A DNA stretch of 64,000 nt from Mesorhizobium mediterraneum (GTDB lineage: Bacteria > Pseudomonadota > Alphaproteobacteria > Rhizobiales > Rhizobiaceae), in NCBI RefSeq assembly GCF_002284565.1, contig NZ_NPKI01000011.1:372001-436000 (forward strand), given 5' to 3'. The position numbers and the translations under genes were made by a program. Below are positions 7,586-16,039 of the stretch, one piece after another. Numbering within the stretch: the first letter of the stretch is position 1; every line of letters begins with the position of its first letter. Below the pieces are notes generated by a model. The model saw only the letters and a list, made by a program, of their open reading frames with translations. It ran no database searches and was not told the DNA's origin.

Positions 7586-8404
7586 ATGAGCCAGGACAAG
7601 CGCTCCCTCGAATTCTACGTGCTGGCAGCCTTCTTCGCTATTTTCGTGCTGTTTCTCTACGGCCCGCTTTCGGCGATTCTCATTCTTTCGTTTCAGGGCG
7701 AGAATGGCGGGCTGACCTTTCCGCTGAACGGCGTTTCGCTGCACTGGTTCGCCAATCTGTTCGAGCGCCAGGCGGTCGGCGATTTCGGCGGCAGTTTCAA
7801 ACGCTCCTTCATCCTTGGCCTTATGGTGATGATCGTGACCGTTATCGTGTCGCTGCTTGCCGGTCTTGCCTTCCGCCAAAAGTTTCGTGGCGCCACCGCA
7901 TTGTTCTATCTGGCCGTCGCCAGCCTCGTCGTGCCGTCGATCATCATTTCGCTCGGCATTGGCGTCGTCTTCCAGCAGATCGGCTTTCGCCCCGCCTGGT
8001 ACACGTCCGCCTTCGGGGCGCATCTGACCTGGACCTTGCCCTTCGGCGTGCTCATCATGTTCGCCGTCTTCAACCGGTTCTCGCCGGCCTATGAGGAAGC
8101 CGCGCGCGACCTCGGAGCATCGTCCTGGCAGACCTTCGCGCATGTCGTCCTGCCGATGATCTCGCCCAGCCTGATCGGTGTCGGCCTGTTCGGCTTCACG
8201 CTGTCCTATGACGAGTTCGCCCGCACGCTGATGACCTCGGGCACGTTCAACACGCTGCCGCTCGAGATCTATGGCATGACGACAAATGTGACGACGCCGG
8301 TGCTCTATGCGCTGGGCACGGTGACATCAGTGTTTTCTTTCCTGGTGATCCTGCTGACGCTCGGCGCAATCGTCTATGTCGGCCGTCGCCGGGCACGTAT
8401 TTGA
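7586..8404 (+). CDS. ABC transporter permease (PotC type)
   Basis: A 272-residue permease with an N-terminal span (LAAFFAIFVLFLYGPLSAIL) and the EAA motif EEAARDLGASSWQTFAHVVLPMISPS. It begins 4 nt after the preceding permease and its stop overlaps the possible TTG start of the racemase gene, indicating translational coupling. The second membrane subunit of the importer. Confidence 0.9.
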   Translation: MSQDKRSLEFYVLAAFFAIFVLFLYGPLSAILILSFQGENGGLTFPLNGVSLHWFANLFERQAVGDFGGSFKRSFILGLMVMIVTVIVSLLAGLAFRQKFRGATALFYLAVASLVVPSIIISLGIGVVFQQIGFRPAWYTSAFGAHLTWTLPFGVLIMFAVFNRFSPAYEEAARDLGASSWQTFAHVVLPMISPSLIGVGLFGFTLSYDEFARTLMTSGTFNTLPLEIYGMTTNVTTPVLYALGTVTSVFSFLVILLTLGAIVYVGRRRARI

Positions 8405-8412
8405 GAACCGCA

Positions 8413-9159
8413 GTGCAGATCCTCGTTGTCAATCCGAACACCACCGCCAGCATGACCGAAACCATTGCAGCGGCGGCGCGGCTCGTGGCCGGCGCCGGCA
8501 CGGAAATCGTCGCCGTCACCTCGTCGATGGGTCCGGTTTCGATCGAAGGCTATTATGACGAGGCGCTTGCCGTGCCGGGCCTGCTGGTCGAGATCGCCGC
8601 TGGCGAGCGCTCGGGCGCGCAGGCTGCGATCGTCGCCTGTTTCGACGACACCGGCCTCGATGCCGCGCGCGCCATGGCCAACATCCCGGTCATCGGTATC
8701 TGCGAGGCAGCGCTCAGCACGGCCTCGTTCATCGCCCAGCGCTTCACCGTCGTCACCACGACCGAGCGCTCGCGCGTGCCGGTCGAAGGGCTGGTGCAGC
8801 GCTATGGCATGGCGGGGCGGGCACGCGTGCGCGCCGCCGACATTCCGGTTCTTGCCCTCGAAGACCCGGCATCGGACGCGATCCTGAAGCTGCGCGGCGA
8901 GATCGCGCGCGCACTCGAGGAGGATCGCGCCGAGGCCATCGTGCTCGGCTGTGCCGGCATGGCCGATCTTGCGGCTGCGCTGCAGCGGGAGTTCGGCGTT
9001 CCGGTCATCGACGGTGTCGGCGCCGCCGTGAAACAGGCCGAGGCGTTGATCGCGCTTGGCCTGTCGACATCCAAGCGTGGTGCCTATGCAAACCCACTGG
9101 CAAAGCCTTATCGTGGCGCCTTGAAATCCTTCGCCCCCGGTATAGTTGCCGCCGAGTGA
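8413..9159 (+). CDS. Aspartate/glutamate/hydantoin racemase family protein
   Basis: About 248 residues. The start QILVVNPNTTASMTETI is the typical N terminus of the hydantoin/Asp-Glu racemase family. The two catalytic-type cysteines appear in IVACFDDTGLD and IVLGCAGMADL. Family members racemise amino acids or 5-substituted hydantoins, or isomerise allantoin, without cofactor. GTG 8413 is preferred because the family motif begins there; a TTG at 8401 would add four residues. Being last-but-one in a Pot-like operon suggests the imported compound is a chiral amino-acid derivative or hydantoin (inference). Confidence 0.85.
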   Translation: MQILVVNPNTTASMTETIAAAARLVAGAGTEIVAVTSSMGPVSIEGYYDEALAVPGLLVEIAAGERSGAQAAIVACFDDTGLDAARAMANIPVIGICEAALSTASFIAQRFTVVTTTERSRVPVEGLVQRYGMAGRARVRAADIPVLALEDPASDAILKLRGEIARALEEDRAEAIVLGCAGMADLAAALQREFGVPVIDGVGAAVKQAEALIALGLSTSKRGAYANPLAKPYRGALKSFAPGIVAAE

Positions 9160-9164
9160 TCGCA

Positions 9165-10001
9165 ATGTCCCGAACGATCAGAACGCTCGCACTTGAAGAA
9201 GTGGAAACGCTTGTCGACTGGGCGGCAGCGGAGGGCTGGAATCCCGGCCTCGGCGATGCCGCAGCGTTCCACGCGGCGGATCCCGACGGCTTCATTGGCG
9301 CCTTTGTCGATGGCGAGATGGTGGCCGGTATTTCGGCCGTGGCCTATGGCGACGATTTTGGCTTCATCGGCCTGTACATCTGTCGGCCGGACAGGCGCGG
9401 AGAGGGCCATGGCAAGGCGGTCTGGGATGCCGGCACGGCGCGGCTCGGCAGCCGCACGATCGGCCTCGATGGTGTCGTTGAACAGCAGGCCAACTACCGC
9501 AGCATGGGCTTTGCGCCGGTCTACCGGACGATCCGGTTCGTCGGAGCGCCGAATGTTTCGGCAGGCACCGACAGTGACATCCGTGCCATAGGCCCTGACC
9601 TCATAGCGGATCTCTTGGGCTACGACAGCCGGTTCTTTCCCGCTCCGAGACGGTCGTTCCTGGAACACTGGCTGCGCCCGCCGCACATCGCGCTTGCGAT
9701 CGTCAGGGACGGCGCAATCGAGGGATACGGCGTCGCGCGCCGATGCCGGGACGGTCACAAGATCGGCCCGCTCTTTGCCGACAGCCTGGGCGCGGCAAGC
9801 CGTCTCTTCGCCGCACTCGCCAATGCTTCCGGACCCGGAAATATCCATCTCGACGTTCCCGAGACCAGCGGGGACTTTGCAGCCCGGCTGACGGCCGCCG
9901 GTCTTCAACCGGGCTTCGAAACCGCTCGAATGTACAAGGGAAAAGCGCCGCAGCTCACGCAGCCCGGGGTCTTTGCGATGACGACCTTGGAGCTTGGTTG
10001 A
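9165..10001 (+). CDS. GNAT family N-acetyltransferase, two-domain (YitH-like)
   Basis: A 278-residue protein. The N-terminal GNAT domain shows the acetyl-CoA loop RPDRRGEGHGKAVWD (about 75-90) and the strand YRSMGFAPVYRTIRF. The C-terminal half is a second acetyltransferase-like domain as found in YitH-type proteins. ATG 9165 is 5 nt past the racemase stop; a GTG at 9156 would overlap that stop by 4 nt. Its substrate may be the compound handled by the operon (inference). Confidence 0.8.
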   Translation: MSRTIRTLALEEVETLVDWAAAEGWNPGLGDAAAFHAADPDGFIGAFVDGEMVAGISAVAYGDDFGFIGLYICRPDRRGEGHGKAVWDAGTARLGSRTIGLDGVVEQQANYRSMGFAPVYRTIRFVGAPNVSAGTDSDIRAIGPDLIADLLGYDSRFFPAPRRSFLEHWLRPPHIALAIVRDGAIEGYGVARRCRDGHKIGPLFADSLGAASRLFAALANASGPGNIHLDVPETSGDFAARLTAAGLQPGFETARMYKGKAPQLTQPGVFAMTTLELG

Positions 10002-10155
10002 GGCGGAGCGTCTATTTGTAACGCGCAAAGTCGGTTGGCACCTCCGCGCAACTTCACTTGGCACTAACTCGCGCGCTTTCTACGGCCGTTAACGGTGCCT
10101 TAAAGCCCAACGTCACAGGTCAAACACTCCTGTTGGGGAGATCCGTGACTATTGT

Positions 10156-10815
10156 TTATCGTTCCGCTGAAACCGCAGCCATCATCGGCCGGAGCTGGTT
10201 CTCCCAAACCCGATAGCCGGCGCCGTTGAGGTGGATCCCGTCAGTCGTGAGGTCCGGTCGTAGGCTGCCATCTCGGGAGAGAGGCACGTTAAGATCCACG
10301 AATCGGCAGTTTGCAGCCTTTGAGCACAGGGCGATGAGCGCACTGTTCAATCGCTTTATCGCGGCGTTGTGGACCTCGCTGTTCGTGAGCAACGTCGACT
10401 GGACGACGATGCTCTCCACATCCGCCAACCGATCGATGATCTTGCCGTAGGATGCAGCCACGTCGTCGGGGCTGGTTGACCTGCGAATATCGTTGATCCC
10501 GAGCATGATGAAAACCAGCCGGGGCTGCGCTGCCGTAATCTGGTCGAGCCTCAGGAGCGCGCTACCGACGCGTTCGCCAGATATGCCGCGATTGATAATC
10601 GACAGTTTGGGAAACATCTCCTGCCAATGGCCACTCGCAGTGAGAGAATCGCCAAACATCACGATGTCGGCATGTCCTTTGAATTGACGGAATTCGTCGA
10701 CTTTGGCTTGCCACGCAGCGTTTTCGAACCGCATAGCAAGGGCCGTCACCAACAGAATCGACAGTATTGCGCCAAAGATCAGCGCTGCCGATGGATGGAT
10801 GAAGCACTTAGGCAT
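10156..10815 (-). CDS. SGNH/GDSL hydrolase with N-terminal membrane anchor
   Basis: About 219 residues. A hydrophobic segment near residues 9-28 (LIFGAILSILLVTALAM) should anchor or export it. The SGNH blocks are present: FGDSLTASG (nucleophile Ser), RGISGERVG (Gly), MLGINDIR (Asn) and DGIHLNGAGY (Asp/His). It is probably an esterase or lysophospholipase acting on lipid or acylated carbohydrate in the envelope. ATG 10815 is chosen over a GTG six codons upstream. It stands alone between convergent units. Confidence 0.82.
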   Translation of the reverse strand: MPKCFIHPSAALIFGAILSILLVTALAMRFENAAWQAKVDEFRQFKGHADIVMFGDSLTASGHWQEMFPKLSIINRGISGERVGSALLRLDQITAAQPRLVFIMLGINDIRRSTSPDDVAASYGKIIDRLADVESIVVQSTLLTNSEVHNAAIKRLNSALIALCSKAANCRFVDLNVPLSRDGSLRPDLTTDGIHLNGAGYRVWENQLRPMMAAVSAER

Positions 10816-11035
10816 CTCGCGGCTCGCACACACGGATCAGATATTTTAAGGAATCGGGCGCCATGGCCAACCCGTCATTGCCAAGTTTTTGCTCTCATTC
10901 TTGGCGAGGCGTTCGGCAACTGCTCATCGATCTCCTTCAAGCGTTGCTCTAGATTAGCAAGAATGGTTTTGTCGAAGGCCAGTTTTCCGGTCTCCTCCGA
11001 CACGACGAACCTACTCCAGACGCCTTCCTTTGCAC

Positions 11036-11110
11036 GAATAGCTCCTTGCCGTAGTCGCCCTCGCTGCCGAAGTATGGCGGGTCTAGGAGAAAGGGCCGAG
11101 TGCGGCAGAG
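11036..11110 (-). pseudogene. Remnant of a D12-class DNA adenine methylase
   Basis: The minus strand encodes LCRTRPFLLDPPYFGSEGDY followed by GKELF, with the DPPY catalytic motif and the flanking pattern of phage- or plasmid-type Dam methylases. A TAG stop stands just upstream of the Leu at the 5' side, and the frame ends 28 codons after GKELF. Possible downstream coding (FDKTILANLEQRL) is in another frame. So this is a broken fragment, probably left by a mobile element. Confidence 0.5.
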
Positions 11111-11131
11111 CTATCTTGCGCGTTGCATAAT

Positions 11132-11175
11132 GCATGTCGTTGTCCCAAAACCGCTGCGCACTTTTGGGCGACATG
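11132..11175. repeat. REP-like palindrome (GCATGTCG...CGACATGC)
   Basis: Outer arms GCATGTCG/CGACATGC and inner arms CCCAAAA/TTTTGGG form a long stem with a 4-nt bulge. It lies 3 bp past the end of the minus-strand oxidase gene. The element at 59567-59615 has the same two-arm design with CCCAAAA/TTTTGGG, and a half copy (TTTTGGGCGACATGC) occurs at about 25267-25281. Such elements are dispersed in rhizobial genomes and can act as transcript ends. Confidence 0.7.
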
Positions 11176-11177
11176 CG

Positions 11178-12476
11178 TTAACCTGCCGCATCCAGCCGGT
11201 CGCGCAGCATGCTTAGGGGAAGCAGCATGTTTGGCGCATGCCGCATCAGGCCGTGGAACGGGATCGGCGACGGCGGCGCAAACGGCAGCGGCAAGTCCTG
11301 TGGCTTCACGCCATCAGCCCAATCGGCAAGCGCCTTGCCCATGCTCGTGGTCATGGCGATGCCGCGTCCGTTGCAGGCAAAGCCGGCAATCAGGCCGGGT
11401 CCGAGATCGACGAGGTGCGGCAGGAAGTCAGGCTCGACGGCAGCCATCCCCGACCAGCTATATTCAAGCGGCGGGATCCCCGGGAGGTCGAGGTGCTTTG
11501 CCAGCCGCCGCCAGATCGCTTGCGGCACCCGCGCTTCGGCGCCCAGACCGAAAATATGCATGCCGCCGGTGATCAGTCTGTTTTCCCTGTCGAAGCGGAA
11601 GGTGAAAAGATTGCGCCTTGTGTCGCCGACGCCTTGCCCGCCGGGAAGCAGGCGGGTGCGTATTTTGCGGGGCAGCGGCGCCGTCGCGATCTGGAAGATT
11701 TTTAGCGGGAAATAGGTTCGCTCAAGCGTGCGGTTCAGCGACCCGCCATAAGCGTTGGAGGCAATCAGCACCTTTCCGGCGCGTACCGAGCCCGACGCCG
11801 TCTTCAAGACCCAGCCATCCCCAATGCGATCGATCGATGTAACGAGCGTATGCTCGAAGATGCGCGCGCCGGCTTTTTCCGCAGCGTCGGCCAATCCGCG
11901 CGCATATTCGACCGGATTGAGGACGCCGCCCGAACGGTCCATCCAGCCACCGACATAACCGCGAACGCCGGTCAGCTCTTCGACCGCCCGCCTGTCCAGC
12001 GCAACAGTCGGTCTTCCGCGCCTCGCCCATTGTTCGGCGCGCGATCTGGTTTTTTCGAGAGCAGCCTGCGAATGGGCTGGCTGTATCCATCCGCTCTGGA
12101 CGGCATCGCACTCGATGCCGTGCCGCCTGATCAGGTCGAAGACGAGGTCGGCGCTGCCGGCCGCGAAATCGATGAGGCGTTCGCCACGTTCTGGCCCGAG
12201 CTGGGCAATGATATCGTCGGGGTCTCTTTTCGCGAAATTCGGCACGACGAAGCCGGCATTCCTGCCGGTTGCTCCCCAGGCGATGATTTCCGCTTCGAGG
12301 ACGGCGACCGAGATGCCTTTCTCGGCGCTGTGCAGCGCGGTGGAAAGGCCTGAAAACCCGCCGCCGACAATTGCCAGATCGACATCGAGTGCGCCTTCGA
12401 GCGCGGGCCGATCACGGCGATTGCGGCTGACGGCATGCCAAAGGGAAATGCCGTGCGGCCGGATCTCAGCGCTCAT
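11178..12476 (-). CDS. FAD-dependent oxidoreductase (DAO family, amino-acid/amine oxidase type)
   Basis: 432 residues. A Rossmann FAD-binding motif DLAIVGGGFSGLSTALHSAEKG lies near residue 32, followed by the family's GRNAGFVVPNF segment. The C-terminal part has GLIAGFACNGRGIAMTTSMG, the second FAD contact. The best matches in mind are PuuB/DadA-like enzymes that oxidise primary or secondary amines, giving aldehyde or keto acid plus ammonia. ATG 12476 overlaps the stop of the permease gene (ATGA). A 66-codon upstream extension in frame is permease DNA read out of frame. It is the last gene of the minus-strand importer operon. Confidence 0.85.
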   Translation of the reverse strand: MSAEIRPHGISLWHAVSRNRRDRPALEGALDVDLAIVGGGFSGLSTALHSAEKGISVAVLEAEIIAWGATGRNAGFVVPNFAKRDPDDIIAQLGPERGERLIDFAAGSADLVFDLIRRHGIECDAVQSGWIQPAHSQAALEKTRSRAEQWARRGRPTVALDRRAVEELTGVRGYVGGWMDRSGGVLNPVEYARGLADAAEKAGARIFEHTLVTSIDRIGDGWVLKTASGSVRAGKVLIASNAYGGSLNRTLERTYFPLKIFQIATAPLPRKIRTRLLPGGQGVGDTRRNLFTFRFDRENRLITGGMHIFGLGAEARVPQAIWRRLAKHLDLPGIPPLEYSWSGMAAVEPDFLPHLVDLGPGLIAGFACNGRGIAMTTSMGKALADWADGVKPQDLPLPFAPPSPIPFHGLMRHAPNMLLPLSMLRDRLDAAG

Positions 12477-13443
12477 GAGCCGCTCTCGCTCGCGGCCACG
12501 CGTGCACGCTTGCCGAACCTTGGACGCCGCGGCCTGTCGCCAAACAGGCCGTTCGGCCTGACCAGAAGGATGACGCACAGCATCACGCCGATGGCGACGA
12601 TCTGCAGCGAGGCGGCGCGCGCCTGTTGTTCCGGCGAGAACAAGACGCTCGTCAAGGCTCCCGATCCGGCCCAAATCGCCCAGACCAGGATGCTGCCGAT
12701 GACGGCGCCGATGTTGCTGCCCGAGCGACGATCAGCATCACCCAGACCTGGAAAGTCAGCGCCGGCAAATAATTGTCCGGCGCGATGAAGCCTGTGAAAT
12801 GCGCCTGCAACGCGCCGGCCAGTGCCATGATGGCGCCGCCGACGGCAAAGGCCTGGACGCGGTAGAAACGCGCGCTTTTCCCCAGGGATATCGCGGCCCG
12901 CTCATCCTCGCGAAGCGCCTTCAACACGCGCCCCCACGGGCTGCGCGACAGATGCTCCAGCGCGAGATAGACGATCAGTGTCACCACCGAGACGACGGCT
13001 AGGTTCGACAGGTTGAACAGCAACGGCGTCTCCGCGAGGCCGCCGAAGGGACGCGGAATGAAGCCGATGCCGAAGGGGCCGCCGGTCAGTTTTTGGGCGT
13101 TGAGCGCCACCAGCTGCACGACGACGGCAACGCCGAAGGTGGTGATCGCCAGATAGTCCGATCTCAGGCGCAGCGTGGCGATGCCGGTGATCGCGGCGGC
13201 GACCCCGCCAACGACCATCGCGCCCAGCCAGCCGACAAGGATCGGCAGGCCGAAGCCGCCGAGGCGTGCGGCATCGTCGGGCGTGGTCAGCAGCGCCGAG
13301 GTGTAGGCGCCGATGGCGACAAAGCCGGCGAGCCCGACATTGAAAAGCCCGGTCAGCCCCCATTGCAGGTTGAGCCCGAGCGTGACGAGCGAAAAGATCA
13401 GCGCGGTGGTCAGGAAGAAAGCGCCGTAGCCGAGCAGATCCAT
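12473..13443 (-). pseudogene. ABC transporter permease, LivM type, with a frameshift
   Basis: The N-terminal part (MDLLGYGAFFLTTALIFSLV to LTFQVWVMLIV) reads normally from ATG 13443. At about 12722-12731 the frame is lost and the first frame stops at 12652. The C-terminal part resumes in the +1-corrected frame as GSNIGAVIGSILVWAIWAGS, then ALTSVLFSPEQQARAASLQIVA and the typical ending LLVRPNGLFGDRP, stopping at 12473. One missing base (G in GTCG-CTCGGGC, or four bases) explains it. It could be a sequencing error or a true lesion. If true, the importer would lack a full second membrane subunit. Confidence 0.82.
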
Positions 13444-14351
13444 CAGCGTTCTCTCACTCCGAAAAGGCCGATGGGCCGCACGAACAGCACGGTCATCAGG
13501 ATGATGAAGGAGACGGCCGCCCGCCATTCGGCGCCGATCAACTGCACTGCGCCGGCTTCGGCGAGACCAATGATCAAGCCGCCGAGAACGGCGCCAGGCA
13601 CGCTGCCGATGCCGCCGAGGATGGCGGCCGCGAACATCGGCAGCAGCATGTCGAAACCCATGAATGGGCGGATCTGGATGAGAATGCCGATCATGACGCC
13701 GGCGACGCAGGCTAGCGCCCCGCCGACGATCCAGGTGACGCGCACGACCTTGGCGACGTCGATGCCGACAATGCGGGCCAATGCCGCGTTCTGGCTCAGT
13801 GCCTGCATCGAGCGGCCGGTCTGGGTGCGGGTCATCAGGAGATGCACGCCGAGCACCAGAACGGCGGTCAGAAGCAGCAGCGCGATCTGGTCGGGGGTGA
13901 TGCGAATGCCGAAGCCGACCGGCATGGCGATCTGGATGGCCCGGCTGAAATAGGTCGGACGCGAGGTGAAGATAAATTCGAGCAGGCTTCTCAGCGCCAT
14001 CGAGGCGCCGAAGCTCGCCATCACCACGATGATCGCCTGGCCCTTGGCCCGCAGCCGCGCGAAAAGCATCAGGTCGAGCAGCAACGCCAGCAAGCCGGTG
14101 ATCGCCATGCCGATCACCACCGCGGCGATCAACGGCCAGCCGAAGGAGAGCGGAGCGATCGGCGCGATCTTGCCGAACATCGCGCCGATGGCGCCGACGG
14201 CGGCGAGCGTCGCATAGGCGCCCCAGGCCATGAAGTCGCCGTGCGCGAAGTTCGAGAAGCGCAAGATCGAATAGGTGAGCGTCACGCCGATGGCGCCGAG
14301 GCCGATCATCGAACCTGCCAGCAGTCCGTCGACGACAAATTGCAGGTTCAT
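13443..14351 (-). CDS. ABC transporter permease, LivH type
   Basis: 302 residues, strongly hydrophobic, starting NLQFVVDGLLAGSMIGLGAIGVTLTY, which is the standard LivH N terminus. Later it has GRSMQALSQNAALARIVGIDVAKVV, matching the cytoplasmic coupling loop of this family. Its ATG overlaps the LivF-type stop and its stop overlaps the LivM-type start (both ATGA), so the four transporter genes are translationally coupled. First membrane subunit of a branched-chain/hydrophobic-amino-acid (HAAT) type importer. Confidence 0.9.
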   Translation of the reverse strand: MNLQFVVDGLLAGSMIGLGAIGVTLTYSILRFSNFAHGDFMAWGAYATLAAVGAIGAMFGKIAPIAPLSFGWPLIAAVVIGMAITGLLALLLDLMLFARLRAKGQAIIVVMASFGASMALRSLLEFIFTSRPTYFSRAIQIAMPVGFGIRITPDQIALLLLTAVLVLGVHLLMTRTQTGRSMQALSQNAALARIVGIDVAKVVRVTWIVGGALACVAGVMIGILIQIRPFMGFDMLLPMFAAAILGGIGSVPGAVLGGLIIGLAEAGAVQLIGAEWRAAVSFIILMTVLFVRPIGLFGVRER

Positions 14352-15115
14352 GCCGCGCTTCCTTTGCCGGAGTGCCGGTCTCTTTCAGGATCGAGGCGGC
14401 GCTGGCCGAGATAGAGCTCGGCGACGACCGGATCGTTCCAGAGCTCGGAGGCGACGCCCTCGTGCCGGTCCTTGCCTTCGACCAGAACATAGGCGCGGTC
14501 GCCGATGGCAAGCGCTGCCTTGGCGTTCTGTTCGACCAGCAGAATAGTGACGCCGGATATGCGTATACCGGCCAGCATCTCGAACACCATCGCCACGAAT
14601 TTCGGCGACAGGCCGGCCGACGGCTCGTCGAGCACCAGCACCTTGGGATGGACGATCAATGCCCGGGCGACGGCCAGCATCTGCCGCTGTCCGCCCGAAA
14701 GGTTGCCGGCGACGGTCTTGCGCTGACGGGCGAGATCGGGGAAGGCCGCATACATTTCCCCGATGCGGGCAGGGATCTCGCGCGGCTTCAGGATGCCGCA
14801 GGCGACCTTCAGATTGTCCTCGACCGACATTAGCGGGAAGATGTTTTCGGTCTGCGGCACGAAGGCGAGGCCGAGGCGGACCATGGTGTGGGCGGGTGCG
14901 GCGGTGATGTCGCTGCCGTCCAGCAGCACCGTGCCGCCGGTGATCGGGACAAGGCCGGCGATCGCCTTGATCAAGGTCGATTTGCCGGCGCCGTTGGGGC
15001 CGAGAACGACGACGATCTCGCCCTTGCCGACGGTGATCGAGGCGCCGCGCACGATCGGCACACCTGGCTCATAGCCGGCTTCGAGATTGCGGACATCGAG
15101 AACCCTTTGGCTCAT
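14348..15115 (-). CDS. ABC transporter ATP-binding protein, LivF type
   Basis: 255 residues. Walker A VLGPNGAGKSTLIKAIAG, signature NLSGGQRQMLAVARAL, Walker B VLVLDEPSAGLSPK and LLVEQNAK at the H-loop position, as is typical of LivF (Gln replaces His in this subgroup). ATG 15115 overlaps the LivG-type stop; an in-frame extension of 23 codons upstream is out-of-frame LivG-type sequence. Confidence 0.9.
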   Translation of the reverse strand: MSQRVLDVRNLEAGYEPGVPIVRGASITVGKGEIVVVLGPNGAGKSTLIKAIAGLVPITGGTVLLDGSDITAAPAHTMVRLGLAFVPQTENIFPLMSVEDNLKVACGILKPREIPARIGEMYAAFPDLARQRKTVAGNLSGGQRQMLAVARALIVHPKVLVLDEPSAGLSPKFVAMVFEMLAGIRISGVTILLVEQNAKAALAIGDRAYVLVEGKDRHEGVASELWNDPVVAELYLGQRRLDPERDRHSGKGSAA

Positions 15116-15912
15116 GCCGCGCCTCCGAGATAGGCCTCGATGACGCGCGGGTCGCGTGCCACCTCGTCCGGGCTGCCTTCGCACAGAAGCTGGCCGCTCG
15201 CCATGACCAGCACACGGTGGCAGAGCCGCGTCACCATGTCGATATTGTGCTCGATCAGCAGGAAGGTGATGCCGCTTCTGTTGATGTCGCGAATGCGGTC
15301 GATGATGACTTCGAGCAGCGTCGCGTTGACGCCGGCCGCCGGCTCATCGAGCAGGATGATCGCCGGGTTGGCCATCATGACGCGGGCGAGCTCGAGCAGC
15401 TTGCGCTGGCCGCCGGAAAGCACGCGCGCCGGTTCGTGCGCCAGGCGGGCGAGCGTGACGAGCTCGAGCAATTCGATGGCTCTCGTCTCGGCAGCCCGCT
15501 CTTCGGCGGCGACCCGCCGAGGTGTCAGGAAATTGGCGAGCAGCCGCTCTCCGGCCTGCCCCTGCGCCGCCAGCATGACGTTTTCGATCAGCGTCAGGTT
15601 GGGCAAGGGCCGGGGGATCTGGAAGGTGCGGCCAAGGCCGCGGCCGATGCGGCGATGGGCAGCTTCCCCTGATACGAGCACGCCGTTGAGAAGGATTTCG
15701 CCGCTGGTCGGCAGGATGCTGCCGGCCAGCAGGTCGAACATCGTCGTCTTGCCGGCGCCGTTCGGGCCGATGAGGCCGAGTATCTCACCCGGCCGGACGT
15801 CAAACGAGACATTGTTGACCGCGACGAGCCCGCCGAAGCGCCTGACGACGTTCCTGGCCGTCAGAACCGGCGTGCGGGTCTCCGCCCGCTGTTGTGCGGT
15901 TGTGTCACTCAT
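15112..15912 (-). CDS. ABC transporter ATP-binding protein, LivG type
   Basis: 266 residues with the LivG pattern: RFGGLVAVNNVSFDVRPGE, Walker A IGPNGAGKTTMFDLLAG, signature LSGGQRKLLELARVM, Walker B ILLDEPAAGVN and H-loop LLIEHNIDMV. It is the first gene of the minus-strand operon LivG-LivF-LivH-LivM-oxidase and is divergent from the GntR gene, with GATCAC boxes in the gap. Confidence 0.9.
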   Translation of the reverse strand: MSDTTAQQRAETRTPVLTARNVVRRFGGLVAVNNVSFDVRPGEILGLIGPNGAGKTTMFDLLAGSILPTSGEILLNGVLVSGEAAHRRIGRGLGRTFQIPRPLPNLTLIENVMLAAQGQAGERLLANFLTPRRVAAEERAAETRAIELLELVTLARLAHEPARVLSGGQRKLLELARVMMANPAIILLDEPAAGVNATLLEVIIDRIRDINRSGITFLLIEHNIDMVTRLCHRVLVMASGQLLCEGSPDEVARDPRVIEAYLGGAA

Positions 15913-15932
15913 GGAACCCTCTGGCCGAAAGC

Positions 15933-15983
15933 GATCACCGCCGCCTTCTGGTTTGATTTGTGATCACACTTGCTTTGATCACG
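15933..15983. promoter_or_regulatory. Candidate regulator sites: three GATCAC boxes in the divergent region
   Basis: GATCAC occurs at 15933, 15962 and 15977. The middle one is part of the perfect palindrome TGTGATCACA (15959-15968) and the last reads TTTGATCACG. The sites lie between the LivG-type and GntR genes, where a regulator serving both transcripts would bind. Assignment to this GntR protein is inference. Confidence 0.4.
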
Positions 15984-16039
15984 CTATTCGGCTTTAATTT
16001 CTTCCGCAAGCCGAAAACGGGCCAAGACCGGGACTTCCC

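Larger units (their letters stand above)
10816..11177. other. Gene-free stretch with a decayed methylase fragment and a palindromic repeat
   Basis: No intact gene is convincing here. A 99-codon open frame on the minus strand (10875-11174) contains a plausible helical piece (KTILANLEQRLKEIDEQ), but it begins inside the palindromic repeat and has no family look. The readable content is the methylase remnant at 11036-11110 and the repeat at 11132-11175. Confidence 0.5.

Noticed and set aside
10875..11174. 99-codon minus-strand gene
   Set aside because: It begins inside a dispersed palindromic repeat and overlaps a methylase fragment in another frame, so it is not supported as a functional gene.
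12652..14511. Single 619-residue permease reading across two genes
   Set aside because: Its first part is out-of-frame LivH-type sequence; only the part from 13443 onward is a LivM-type protein, and it ends early because of a frameshift.
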